NCBI GenBank assembly: GCA_032173965.1
Contig: CM063283.1
Location: 17,588,501 to 17,652,500, forward strand
Direction: 5' to 3'
Source: Sitta carolinensis
Taxonomy: Eukaryota; Chordata; Aves; Passeriformes; Sittidae
DNA length: 64,000 nucleotides
Shown: in pieces, positions 34,206 through 45,603 of the stretch
Layout of the letters: each line of letters starts with the position of its first letter
Position numbering within the stretch: the first letter of the stretch is position 1
Notes under the pieces: model-generated
Seen by the model: only the letters and a program-made list of their open reading frames with translations
Databases searched by the model: none
Told to the model about the DNA's origin: nothing
Made by a program: the position numbers and the translations under genes

Positions 34206-37200
34206 TGAAATTGCTAAGCTCATAAATTTTGGAAAAATAATCTAAACCGCATGGCTGGACAGAATGACATCACATGTCTGGGTATGAAGCCATCAGTCAG
34301 AACACTTATCCAGGAACAATCCCGAATAGCAAACTCCAGACAACTCCTTGGACATCACAGCTCAGTCAGGGTGTTCTCATTTTCTTATCAGCAGTGTGTT
34401 GCTGGGGCTGCCACCAGCTGCTGTGGTGAGCCTGTTCCAACCTCTGTACTTCACGTGGAGCAGCCATCGTCCTTTCTCACAACGCGCTCACGAGGCAGAG
34501 TGGCCTCGCTGATGCTCTGGGTCTTGCCAGAAGTGGTCAGACAGAAACATCAGGGTGTTTACGCCCTTTCCTGAAAGGCCTGATCTGGAATCAGAAAAGC
34601 ATATTACGAACCCAACAGACTATTGAAATTGGCATATATTGTTTTATCTGTTCTTTCATAAAGAAATACACTGAAAATAATTTTCTCTTTTTCCTAAGTA
34701 ACTTAAGGAAGTTATTAGTGGAGTGCTATTTCCATTTAATTCTCTGACTGTTTCTCACTAATGAGATTTCCAACATCACCTTAATTCACCTTTTTCTAAG
34801 TATCCTTTTGCTTCATCTTCTTCATTAAAGCCAACTATTTTTGTTTGTTCTAAGGGTCTCAGAACAGACTGTGGCACTAATTATTTTTAATCCCAATCAA
34901 GTAATGATTGTAACCTAAAATTTACACTTGTCCCATCCTCATCAAAGCTGATAAATTTTCCTTGGTACTTAGTATTGTTGAAAGCTGAGAAGACTTCTAT
35001 TAGGTTTTCAATCTATGGGAATAATTTCTGTGATAAAACAGAAATCTCACCAAGGATTTCCTAGCATTAGGCCTTAAATATTCTAAGATGCACACAGATG
35101 GTAACTGTAGAGTTCCCAGGAGCTCAGGAGGAAAACCGTGTGATATGGGATAATTAAATTATTTTTAAGTTTCTCAAGTGCTTTGGGAATCCTTATATGT
35201 CACCAAATGCCTCCCACACACCAGTTTCTACTTTCTTTAAATGACTTAAATTTGTAAAACTTAAAATGCTATCACATCATCCAATTTGGAATGGTCTACA
35301 CATCTGTCCTTGTTAAAAAGAAACACAGAAATTAGTTTGAAACAGTGCTGTTGATACCTAACTAATATGGCCCAATTTTGTGAAACATTACAAAGATCTG
35401 GCTGGAGAATTCATGTGTGATTAACGTCTCAGCTGTGCGCCATTGGCCTTCTGTTGACAGCAGTTAGGGAACATTTTCCATTTATTTCAGGTGGCAACAA
35501 ATTCTGCTTTTAGGGAATGGTATATTTGCTATTTAGTTCCATATAGTTGTATCCTGGAACACCAGGAACACAGTCACACAATGTAAACTCATTAATTTCT
35601 TTAATGCAAATGTTTCCTTATTCTATCCCTACAGATAACAGATGTATTTTCCCTTTTGTCTGTGAGTCACCTAATTCTAATCTAAATTTCATATTAAAAG
35701 ACACATTACTGCAATTCCACAGTTGATACAAAATACATTTCCATTAGTGTTTTGGTGCTTCATTTCATCTAATTCTTAAACAAGTTAGCGATTTTCTCCA
35801 ATTGTTCTCCAACCATTAGTAATAGACGGTATGAGCTTCATGAGGCTCTGCTTATTTGAGCTTCCTAGGAGTAATTACAGAAAAGCAAAATAAAACATGA
35901 AAGGCATGGCGTAAGGAACATTTTTATATGAATGCAAACAGGTAGGAATAGTTAAACTCATTGCTTCTTTCCTCTTCAAGTTATGCATGGCAACTTCTCA
36001 TTCTGATGTTTTTGTTTTTCTTGTGCACTGCAACAGCCAACCTTTGGTGTTATTTCATAAGTACTCATGCACCTTCAGTATCACCTGGCATTTCTGGGTT
36101 TGAAGAAATCTCAGGTTTCAAAATATCCACTTAAACAAAGCCACTGTATTCTGTGTAGTAATAGTGTCCTGGAAACACCTGTGTTTTTTTACAAGCGTTC
36201 CCACCAAAAAACACTATGTTTATTGAAAATTCAGCTCAGTTTCTCTCAAAGTTCATCCTGCATTTTCCAAAATATTTGTAAACCTGGTTTCCAGTGAAAT
36301 TTCCATAACAATGAGTATCAGTTTGATTTGGTTTACTCAGCTCTAATCACTGTACATGCTTACAGAATGTGAGCATTTGTTAAACATCTAGTATCAGCAA
36401 ACCACCGTTTTTAAATGCTTTGGAAAGAATCACAGTTTATTTTTGCAGAGTGACTCCAGTCTTGCCCTTGTATTAGTAGAGTTCTGATAAATGGCACATG
36501 GAAAGGTAGGATTTAAATCAATGTCCTTTAATTGCTAAGGATGATTACAAGTTCACGGTGGCACTGGCTGCTTTTCCTTATACCTACAGTTCATGGACTT
36601 CTAAAAAATCTAGGGTCCAAGAAAGGGAAGATAGAAAAAAGAAGAAATCTGGTGGAACCAGTCTGTCATTGAAGTGAAGCCTGTGTTGTTTTCCTTGCCA
36701 GGAAGTTTTATGATGTCAGGTCACAAGTATGTAGGATTTGGAGGGGCTGGTTTTTCCATTTTATCCTCATAAATGAGAAATGTAAGTGATGATCCTGAAT
36801 CCACCAGTGCCAGTGGCTTTAGGAGGAAAGCCAATGATTTTTTCAGAGAGCCTTTTCCTTCTTGCCTTTTTCCTATCTGCAGAAACAAGAAGCACCTTTC
36901 AAATGGGGTTTTTATCATTCCTATTAGGGCAGTCAAATGACTAGGAGGAAAAAAATTAATTTTTTTTTTCACTTTCTTAAGAAAGCTCTACAACTTCTAT
37001 GAGAGATTCAACTCTGCCTTTACTTCACATTGCATTTTCTGATGGTAACCCAAGGGTTTATTAAGTATCTCTATTTTTACTTTTTTTTAACCAATAAGTT
37101 ATGGTCCCCTTGTAGCAACAGGAAAATATTATTCCATTGAAGTGAAAGAATAATGCAGTGTGAGAACGACTAAAAACATCCATCTAGCTGAGCAGCAATA

Positions 37201-40200
37201 AAAATCAGACATTTACATATTAATATTTTGACATCAGAGAAAGAAGAGAGAATGAGATAAGACTTTAAAAAGAGGTCCTTAAAAACCGAAGTTATCTAAT
37301 TGCTTATTTTACCTGGAGGTAGAGCAATCTCTTTCAAGCTATCACATAGTGATGAGAAGTCATTATCTTGAACTTGTCTTTAATTAATATCAATCCTGAT
37401 TAGTCAAAATATATTAGGCTTTTTGTCTGTTACCATAGTATTTGAATCCCCAGTAAAGGAGGTATTCAAGCAGACATTATAATTTGCAAACCACTTCTGT
37501 GTAATTATTACTTTACTATGTTTATGGATTTTTTGTCCATTTTTGAAAGACAAAAATCTATTGTTGATCAACTCTTTTTTAGCTGGAGCAGACCCTGACA
37601 TGCCAGGTTTTTGCGTGTTGTAGGTGAGTGTAATGACAGAAGTCAAATGTTCAGAGTAGCTGGAGTTGTGCTATTTTGAAAGTTGAGGTTGGCCAAGACC
37701 GTAACATTGAAATTTCAGATTAGAGAAAGTACATAAAAAATAAAGCTGTTTAAATAATATAAGCCATTGACTGTCTAGAGGAATGAACAAATGAAGTTTG
37801 GTCCCACATTACCTCTTAACAGCACAGTATGTTCAGGGCACCTGTGCCTAAGGTAGAGTGCAGGCCAAGGACCACATGGTGTGGCTCTAGGAGCAGTGTA
37901 CAAGAGAAGACATATGAGCCATTCCTCATTTTACTCATTATTTTTCCTGCTGGCCTATCTATCCATATTCTTTTGCCTGTTGAGTCTTACCTTTGTTGTT
38001 ATTAATAAGTGCCATCAATTCTTGTAGAAAATAGCAACTTCAGAATAATTTCCTGAATCTGATGAAATTTATCAGGGAATAACATTTTAGCAAGAGAATT
38101 CTACAGGTAGGTCAACAATCATTATGAATAAAAATTTTTTTTTTATTAAGTTCCACAAGGGTTTGGTGTAATATCTACTGAACCATATTAGATTCCTCTG
38201 CAATTTCTTTGTATTTCATCCAGGCTGAAGAAAAAGGAGCCCCAGACTTGGTGCTATGAAAGGTGGTAGATCACCAGCCTATGTGGTGCTCTGTGGGAGC
38301 AGAGCAATTATGAGCAGGCCAGTGGGAAATTCAGGTGCCCCATTTCTGAGACAAGGTGTCAGAGAGCCAGGCCATCCTGAGCAGCCACTTGGGCTGGGAA
38401 TGCTGGGGTCTGGGATGCCTTCCAGCTGGAATAGGCTTACATGAAGCACAGCCCAACTAGTGGCATTGTGGCATTTTTGTTCAAGCAGAAAGTAGCTGGT
38501 TTTTTACCTGCTTGTGCTTGGGACACAGTAAAGGGACAGAGTTGATCTTGGGATCACAAAGAGTCTTGCACTCTCCCTAACTAATGGCCATGCAGAAGGG
38601 CTTCTTACCTCTGCTGTGAACAGAGGAGTTTTGAGATGATCTAGTCCATTAGTATGGGGTGACAGCAACTCTGAAAGGGTTGCTATGTTTAGTTTGGCTA
38701 CAGTTTCTTCTTAAGGGTATTATTGCCATGAGATCATGGAGGTACTACAAGTTCATGTTGGCTTTCTCCCACTCAGGCATTCCCCTTCCCCTAATCATAA
38801 GGCAAGTGCCCACTCGTGCAGACCTTCTGCAGCTACACAGTCTATGGGCCAGTGTTATCATTAAAGGAGCAGATGTGGAAGAGAGTTCCACTTTGGTTAA
38901 AAATAACTACCCTCTACAAAAAGATTTCTATGTTTTACTTCAAGTTACAGATGCAGATTTACAGCACTTCAAAAATATGTTATTGGCTACATGCACACTA
39001 CTTTTGCAGGGAAAAAAACCCACAAGAATATTCCCAGTTATTATAGAAATGACATTTCAGCTTTACTACATTTCCAAGCAGGGAATAAGGGATTCGGTCA
39101 AAGAGGAATTGCAAAACTAAAATCTCTTGCAGTGCTTTGAAAATTGAGACAGACACAAGTCTCTAGTGAGCCTAATGAAGTATCAGAGTAAAAAAAAACA
39201 ATTTAGCTTCCTAAAAACAGTGCTTTTGTTTTCTATTTAAAATAGGAAATCAAAGGCATGTCTTTAGTATTTTATTCTGTGAGGCAGCCAAAAAGGTTTT
39301 GCTTTCAGGTCCGAGTAGTGAATATGGAGATAAAGTAACACTTTTGAGAACCTTTTATATGACTTTCTCCTTGGTTGAAACACTTGAAATGTGGAAGTAG
39401 AGTGCTGCCACACTCTTTCAGGACAGGAAGGAATATAAAATTACTTCAGTGTTTTGTGATGTGATTTGGGAATGTAGCACCAGACAAATTTTTCAGTTTA
39501 ACTGGAGGATTAAAGAGTGGGACATGGTCATAATGGATGTTTTGCTTGCTGCATTTTCTATATGTAAATACATGAACAGTCCTGCTTCAGAAATTTTATA
39601 CTATCCATCTGGTTTTCTGAACTTGGAATGATAGTTCTGAGTAAATTATTACAAATGTTCCAACCCAAAGAACTATAGAACAGCCTGAAGTAGGAAAACC
39701 TAGAATTAATTTGTCCTTATTCTGTATTAGAGAGCCCAGCATTTAGATGGTTCTGGTTTCCAACAAATCCAAGCCCCCTCTCTGAGTTTGCCATTTACCT
39801 TCACCCTGCTCTCAATTAACACCTCATTAAAATGCACACATGCTGAGCCCTTACTTGTTGACCATCTTTTTAGAGCCTTATGATACTTTCATTATTTTCT
39901 ACAGTATTATTTGAACTGCAAACACAACCATGGAAAATCCTGCATGAGGAATCATCAGAAAGCAGAGATATCAACACAAGTGAATTTGCCATCTGCCTCC
40001 TCGTTATGTGTGTTTGAGTTTCCAGTGAGATGTGGATATTAAATCAGATGTGGAGCACAAAACAAGGATCCTGGTCTGTCAGCCTACATGGCTGCTTCAG
40101 GACTAAATCTATTCACATATTAGCACCCACATTAGCTGAGACAGATTTTTTCCTCTGAGGACAATCAACAACACCAACAAAATCAAAGACAGGAAAAAAA

Positions 40201-42018
40201 AAATAACCAAACCCCCAAAACAAGGAACAAGTGATGAAAAGAAGTACCTTCATACTCAATGCACACTGAAACTCAATGTTCTGAATTCTCCATTGAGTGC
40301 TGGTTCTCATCAGTACAGCTGAAAATGTATTCGCTGTGCCAATGAATGCTTGGTAGAACTTGGAGAGAGTGGCGACAGAAGTGAGTGCATTGAGCAATTC
40401 TAATTATTTCATTTGCAGGAGCCAGTCCTTCTCACCTGACAGCTGTCCTTGCAGAGCATTATGTACCAAATCACTGCTTCCAAACTGACTTGCAGCTAGC
40501 CAAGACTTTCTTTTCTAATAGCATAAGCAGCTGAATTTCTCATCTGCTCCATGCTAGAGCCTGACCCACCCTCTCTAGACACCCTTGGTCATTCTACATG
40601 CTTGATCTTTTAAAAAGGAAACAAACAGGAGAAGAAGACAAAGCTGGGAAATGCCTATTCCCCAGAAGATTCTTGCTGTCTATTCACTGTGACTTCTGTG
40701 ATTTCTTTCTCAAAGACTTCTCTGTAAATCCCTAAAACTTTCTCAGTTCTTAACAATCTGTACCACTGTCTGTGCTCTGCAAACTGGAGTCTTCCCCACC
40801 AAACAGCCATTCCTCTTTTGAATAGATATATTCACTAGAATACAGAAAATGTAGGAGGAGTTTGAAGTCAGATGAATTACTGTGGTACAAAATCAGGGTA
40901 GTGCTAATCTCCTTATGCTGTATACGGTAATTCAATCATTTAGTTCTTAACTAGACTTTTTATTTAAAGCTGAGTCTTCCTCTGTTTGGGGTAGGCCTAG
41001 CTTCTCGTGAGTCAATAAAGTTCTACTGTTTTGACTCCATGCTGAGGACTTAGTAAAAATGTGCAATGATTCTATAGCTACTCTGTCATAGATGGCAGAC
41101 TTCAAATGTGAGGAATTGGTAGGCTGCATTTGGGTGTTTTGGACCTGGATTTGGATACAGGGAAACACTGTTGACTTTGTCACCCACTAGCCCCACCATG
41201 TCTGCTGAGGGAGATAACACTGTGATGGATCCAGACCACAAATTAGGAATAATTAGGATACCACTTTTCCATTTTAAATATCTTTTAAATAGCTACTTCC
41301 TTTAGCTAAAATCAAAATTGTTTTGCTAAATCGTGGTTTGTTGCATCCTGAGGTTAGGTTCTGTTTTTCAAAATGAGCTGGCTTGTAACTTGGTAGGAAA
41401 GAGTGTTTTGTGCTTTTTAGATTTCTTCACTGTTTCTCTTCTCCCAACCCCCCTGGGCTTGGGCTATCTGCTGTAAATCATTTCATATATTTTTCACTTA
41501 GCTGGTTTTTCTTATTTGTGTGTTAGTCATTTCAATGTTACAGAAAATCATGATGCTTCTGTTAGATTTTGTAGACGTGAAAATCCATTTGTTCAACCAA
41601 AAGTCATTCTTGTGCCTAGATATTTCCTTTGTTCTTTTTGCATTTATTCAACTTTGCCTATTAAGCTGCAGAAAAATGGTCAGGGTTTCTTGCAGTGAAG
41701 GAAACAAACAAGGCTGCTGCAAAGAAAACAGGATGCTTCCCTTTCAGGGACTGAGCTTTAGAAAGCCCTGGCTTATCCCTGTAAGCACGATCTGAGCTGA
41801 ACCCTGGTGACAGGGTAAGCTTCGAACATCACTTGTCACAATCGCTTGTCACAGACTTGTTCAGGTGTTAAAACAGTATCTTACTTCATGGGCAGACACA
41901 TTAAAATCAATCACTCCTGAGGGAGCAAGTCCCTTCTCAGCATGAACTGCGACTCCACTATTCTGAAGAATTTTGACTTTGGTGTCTGATTTATTTTTCT
42001 CAATTAGGAAAAAAAAAA
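34206..42018. other. Long unique non-coding sequence
   Basis: No gene or repeat family recognised. 34360-34570 is GC-richer with several CpGs and a 107-codon frame of unknown meaning. The 153-codon frame at 38659-39120 opens on GTG, has its first ATG at 38728, and shows no known domain. The rest is AT-rich single-copy sequence. Confidence 0.5.
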
Positions 42019-42042
42019 TCTGTCAGCATCTGTGCTGACAGA
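42019..42042. repeat. Perfect hairpin, 10-bp stem
   Basis: TCTGTCAGCA and TGCTGACAGA are exact reverse complements around a four-base loop TCTG. The pairing stops at both outer ends, so it is too short for a microRNA precursor. Confidence 0.7.
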
Positions 42043-42426
42043 CAAAGCAGTTAAAAGAAATTTAAAAAGAAGCATCCTTGGCAATTACACCTACTAAAAA
42101 TAAGTAGTGCTGTACAATGCCATTAATTACTGTAATTACAGGCCTTGAGTGAAGCTTGCAATAAGTGGGAAGCATTTGAGCTTTTTGCTTTGTGCAAAGC
42201 ACAGCTACGAGAAATTCAGTTTTCACAATGGATATTTTCTCCCAGATACCCAAGCATAAATTTCATCAACATTAATATGAATTCCAAGCCCCATATCCAA
42301 GTGCAAAGGATCTCATGATGCTTTTATACTCTCAGGATCCAAACTATAATTTCAACCATTAACAAGCACCATTTAGCATTAGATTTGCTAATGTTATATT
42401 ATGGTTCTGGCAATTCTATGCAAGAT
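42043..42426. other. Non-coding, conserved-element texture
   Basis: Homeodomain-like TAATTA motifs (for example CATTAATTACTGTAATTACA, 42120-42139) and balanced, low-repeat sequence between two perfect hairpins. No coding signal. Conservation is inferred, not shown. Confidence 0.35.
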
Positions 42427-42453
42427 TTCACTGAGCATTACAAGCTCAGTGAA
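42427..42453. repeat. Perfect hairpin, 10-bp stem
   Basis: TTCACTGAGC and GCTCAGTGAA pair exactly around ATTACAA. Only one wobble pair extends the stem, so a microRNA precursor is unlikely. Confidence 0.7.
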
Positions 42454-42545
42454 GCTAAATTGTGGCACTGAATAAATATTCTAAATAATGAAGCAGAAAT
42501 AAACACTTAAAATTAATTTAAGCATTTTACTTTAAATTTTCTTAC

Positions 42546-42569
42546 AAAAAAAAAAAAAAAAAAAAAAAA
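42546..42569 (+). repeat. Poly-A run of 24
   Basis: Uninterrupted A24 between CTTAC and CCAAGC. No retroposed gene body is recognised to its left. Confidence 0.85.
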
Positions 42570-43642
42570 CCAAGCAAAATTTGAAAAACTGAAATCATAC
42601 CATAGCAGTAAAAATCAAATGTATTGTTTAGAGATACTAACAGAAACAAAGTCTATCTGCATGATGTACTTCCCATCCTCTAAATTTTTCTGGGATCAGG
42701 TTTTGACCTCTGGCAGCTCCTGTCTGTGGTATCACATGGGCTATATGGCAAAAAAACCCCAAGTGAGGTACTAGAACAACACTGAGACATATTCCAAAAA
42801 ACACATTCTCATTAAAAAAACCCTGAGAAACAGTGAGCAAACACACCTGGCAAGTCTTTGTGTACATAAACTAGAGGACTTTTGTCAGCAAAATTTTTTC
42901 CATTTAATCCTTACTGAGATAAAATTACTCTGTTGTTTACTAGGAGACATTTCCACCATTACCTGCACTCTCACAGACTGCTTTAACCTTGGGTTCCCCA
43001 AGAGGAACCAGCCCCAGCCACTGTGTCCTGTACAGCCTGATGGAAAAATTCCCATGTGACAGCATTTGTTACTCCAGCTATATATATTCCATCAAAATGG
43101 TTGTGTCAACACTTACCAAATTATAGATATACTAGCTCTGAAAGCCCAATTTATACTTTGCCATGAAAACAGGTGCAACTGCAAATATTTTTCATTAGAA
43201 ATGTAATTAATATGCATAAACTTGTTTGCCAAGCAATTTGCAAATGAATCAAGAATTAAATTAAATGCAGACGCCTCTTGCCTCCCCATCTCCCTTTCCC
43301 TGTCTGGATAAAAAGAATTTAGAGAAGCTTTCTGGGTAAATTTTTGGAATAAAAATTTTTTTACTTAAGCTTGACATTGTTTCAGACTTCATTATTAGAT
43401 AGCAAAGATGAGATAGTAGAAGCATTTATTTCAACAAAACCATTTTTGCCTGCAGTTAGAATCTCCTGATAATATGATGATATACAGTCATGAAGTATGA
43501 AATCTTCAGTGTCAGATATGAAATAGAGATTAAACAAGTACTGTTCTTCACAGAGCTCTCTACCATTTCTCCCTACCTATGGAGAAATCTCAAAGTGACT
43601 CAACTGCTTACTGCAGAGAAGAGTGATTATAAATCATATCTG
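42570..43642. other. Unique non-coding sequence
   Basis: AT-rich. 43195-43270 holds a palindromic ATTTGCAAAT (43236-43245) near ATATGCATAA and TAATTAA motifs. No gene seen. Confidence 0.5.
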
Positions 43643-43792
43643 CAGAATCACAGAACCACAGAATAAGCTGAGTTGGAAGGGACCCTTGAGGATCTTTGAC
43701 TCCTTTGGAATCCTGCACAAGACCATCCCCAAGAGTCACAGCATGTGCCCAAAAGCATTGTCCTGTCCAAACGCTTCTTGAACTCTGTCAAG
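43643..43792 (-). mobile_element. CR1 LINE fragment, 3' end
   Basis: The plus strand opens with AGAATCACAGAACCACAGAA, the reverse complement of the CR1 3' terminal repeat built on ATTCTGTG/ATTCTATG. GTTGGAAGGGACCCTTGAGG and CGCTTCTTGAACTCTGTCA follow, both standard landmarks of the CR1 3' region. It is a 5'-truncated copy of about 150 bp in minus orientation, as is normal for CR1. CR1 is the dominant LINE of birds, and this is among the clearest evidence that the window is avian. Divergence is moderate. Reverse-transcriptase coding sequence is absent. Confidence 0.9.
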
Positions 43793-45474
43793 ATCTCTAA
43801 TGAGATCCTGACTATGAAAGATATTCCTTATTCACAAATATTTGCTAAGTTATTCTGCTCAGTCAATGTGCATTTGTTCACTGTCGTGAGTTTGGCCATC
43901 TAAATTACTGGTGCAGCTTCTGGTCCATGGCTGGAGGGCTGAATCCCTTTAAAAGCAGAGTGACAGAGAGCAACTAATGAGTAACCACGACTGGGTCAAG
44001 CCTTTGTGATCCTCTTGGCAAGACAAAGTCAGTACCATGCTGCTCTGTTCACAGAAAGGACACAAAAGGGAGAAGGGATAGAGCTGGGAAAGAAGGAGGG
44101 AAGGAAGGACACTGAAAATACTTCCTTACTGGGATGGCTGAGGAAGCAGGCAGGTGGAATTGGAGCACCAATTACAACTGCTAGAAGACCTTTCCTTGGG
44201 AGTAGTTGCCATGACAAAACCCTGATCTTGGCTTTGCAGGGCTGTGTGGTAGGTAAAGCAGGTGGTGTGGCTCTGACCCACACTCTGCCCCAAGTAGAAG
44301 CTTGACTTACCCATACCTAGTGCCACTTGCTGAAACCATTCTTCCAGGAATAGTATTTGGATAAATAATTTGTGCTAATGTCCTCCATGCCTTTGCAATT
44401 CAGACACTCAGCTAACAGTTGCCATCAGTCATGAGTAACGGGAGCCCACACGTTAATTCATACCAAATGTAGTTGTGGGTTTGGTTTCTTTAAAGAAGGC
44501 TTATAAGGGTTTCCTTTCCACTGTTTTTATACTGTTGGAATGATGCATCTCTTTTCCATAATCTATTCCAACTTTGGCTGTTACGGACACACATTTGAAT
44601 AGGGCAAAAAACTGTTCCGAATAGAATTTCCTCTGGACTGAGAACAAGAGTTCACCACTAAGCAGCACTTGCATAGTTTCAGCTTGGTTTACCAGCGCAG
44701 ACATGCTGTAACTCTGAGAGACAAGAAGTTGCACACTTTTGTGCTGGCTTCCCAAGTCCCTCAGTTTTTCCTGAATATGTATAAATATGTCTCACTGCAA
44801 GAAAAACATCTTGATAATCTCTCGTTTTTCCTGCTATTACATCATGATTTAGAAAATACGTTTTTGAAAGGGAAGATTAGAGATGACTCTTTTGTTGCCA
44901 TATCATAACACTAATGGTTTTTTTTTTTCCTCAGCTTGGTTTACTTTGATCATGTGTCTCAAACCTTCATTATAAATTGGCAGTTTCTATTACACGTCAG
45001 TAGAAAATGATGGTGGTGGTCAATGAAAGTGAAGATGAAAAAGCTCAAACTAAACCATTATTACTAACAAAAAAGTGATATGTTTGCATAAAACCTCATG
45101 GTTCTGTATCCAAATAGATTTTTGTAGAGCATGAAATAACATAAAAGTAGCTTTCAAAATTGCATGAAACTATTTTTTCAGTTGAAATAAAATCCATAGA
45201 TTTTGATGATTTGGAAATAATTGTGTGGATATTAATTTCCCCATTTCTGTGAAAATTAGTTTATTGTTCTTCTGGCATCCCATTCAATGGACTAATTTTA
45301 AGTGAAGGATTGAAGCATGAATTCCTCCATGAATGAAAATGTAAAAGTGATGCCTCATGTAGAAAAAGATATAAACTGATTATTTTTTCTGTCATCATCA
45401 GTGACAGACGAATTGGCCAGTACTTGAAATTAATGTCCACCTCTGAACTACTCAGGTAGTGAACAAATCACATT
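43793..45474. other. Unique non-coding sequence
   Basis: 43990-44330 is GC-richer and open in three overlapping frames (99 codons plus, 84 and 66 minus), without recognisable protein. The rest is AT-rich. Confidence 0.5.
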
Positions 45475-45603
45475 ATCTGTCTATATCAGTTCACCAATAA
45501 ATTGAAAGATTCATTATTTGATACTCTGCCTTCTCCATTAATTAGTTAATGTTTGTAAAGCACTTTGGAATGAAAGGAACTATCTAAGCAATGCTATTAT
45601 CAT
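45475..45603 (+). repeat. Ancient L3/CR1-type 3' tail relic
   Basis: GTTTGTAAAGCACTTTGGAA (45551-45570), then TGAAAGGAACTATCTAAGCAATGCTATTAT, follows the widespread amniote tail with TGTAAAGCGCTTTG, GATGAAAGGCGCTATA and TATTATT. Upstream, the stretch from TATCTGTCTATATCAGTTCACC (about 45475-45496) follows the CTGTGCCTCAGTTTCCCC part of the same element. These relics predate the bird-reptile split. Family assignment (L3 versus other CR1-like or MIR-like tails) is from memory. Confidence 0.5.

Noticed and set aside
42400..42480. MicroRNA precursor around the 42427-42453 hairpin
   Set aside because: Pairing collapses after 10 pairs plus one wobble; a precursor needs about 22 or more paired positions per arm.
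44907..44936. T-rich run followed by CCTCAG as a splice acceptor
   Set aside because: The downstream sequence has no meaningful open frame; T runs followed by CAG are common in this AT-rich DNA.
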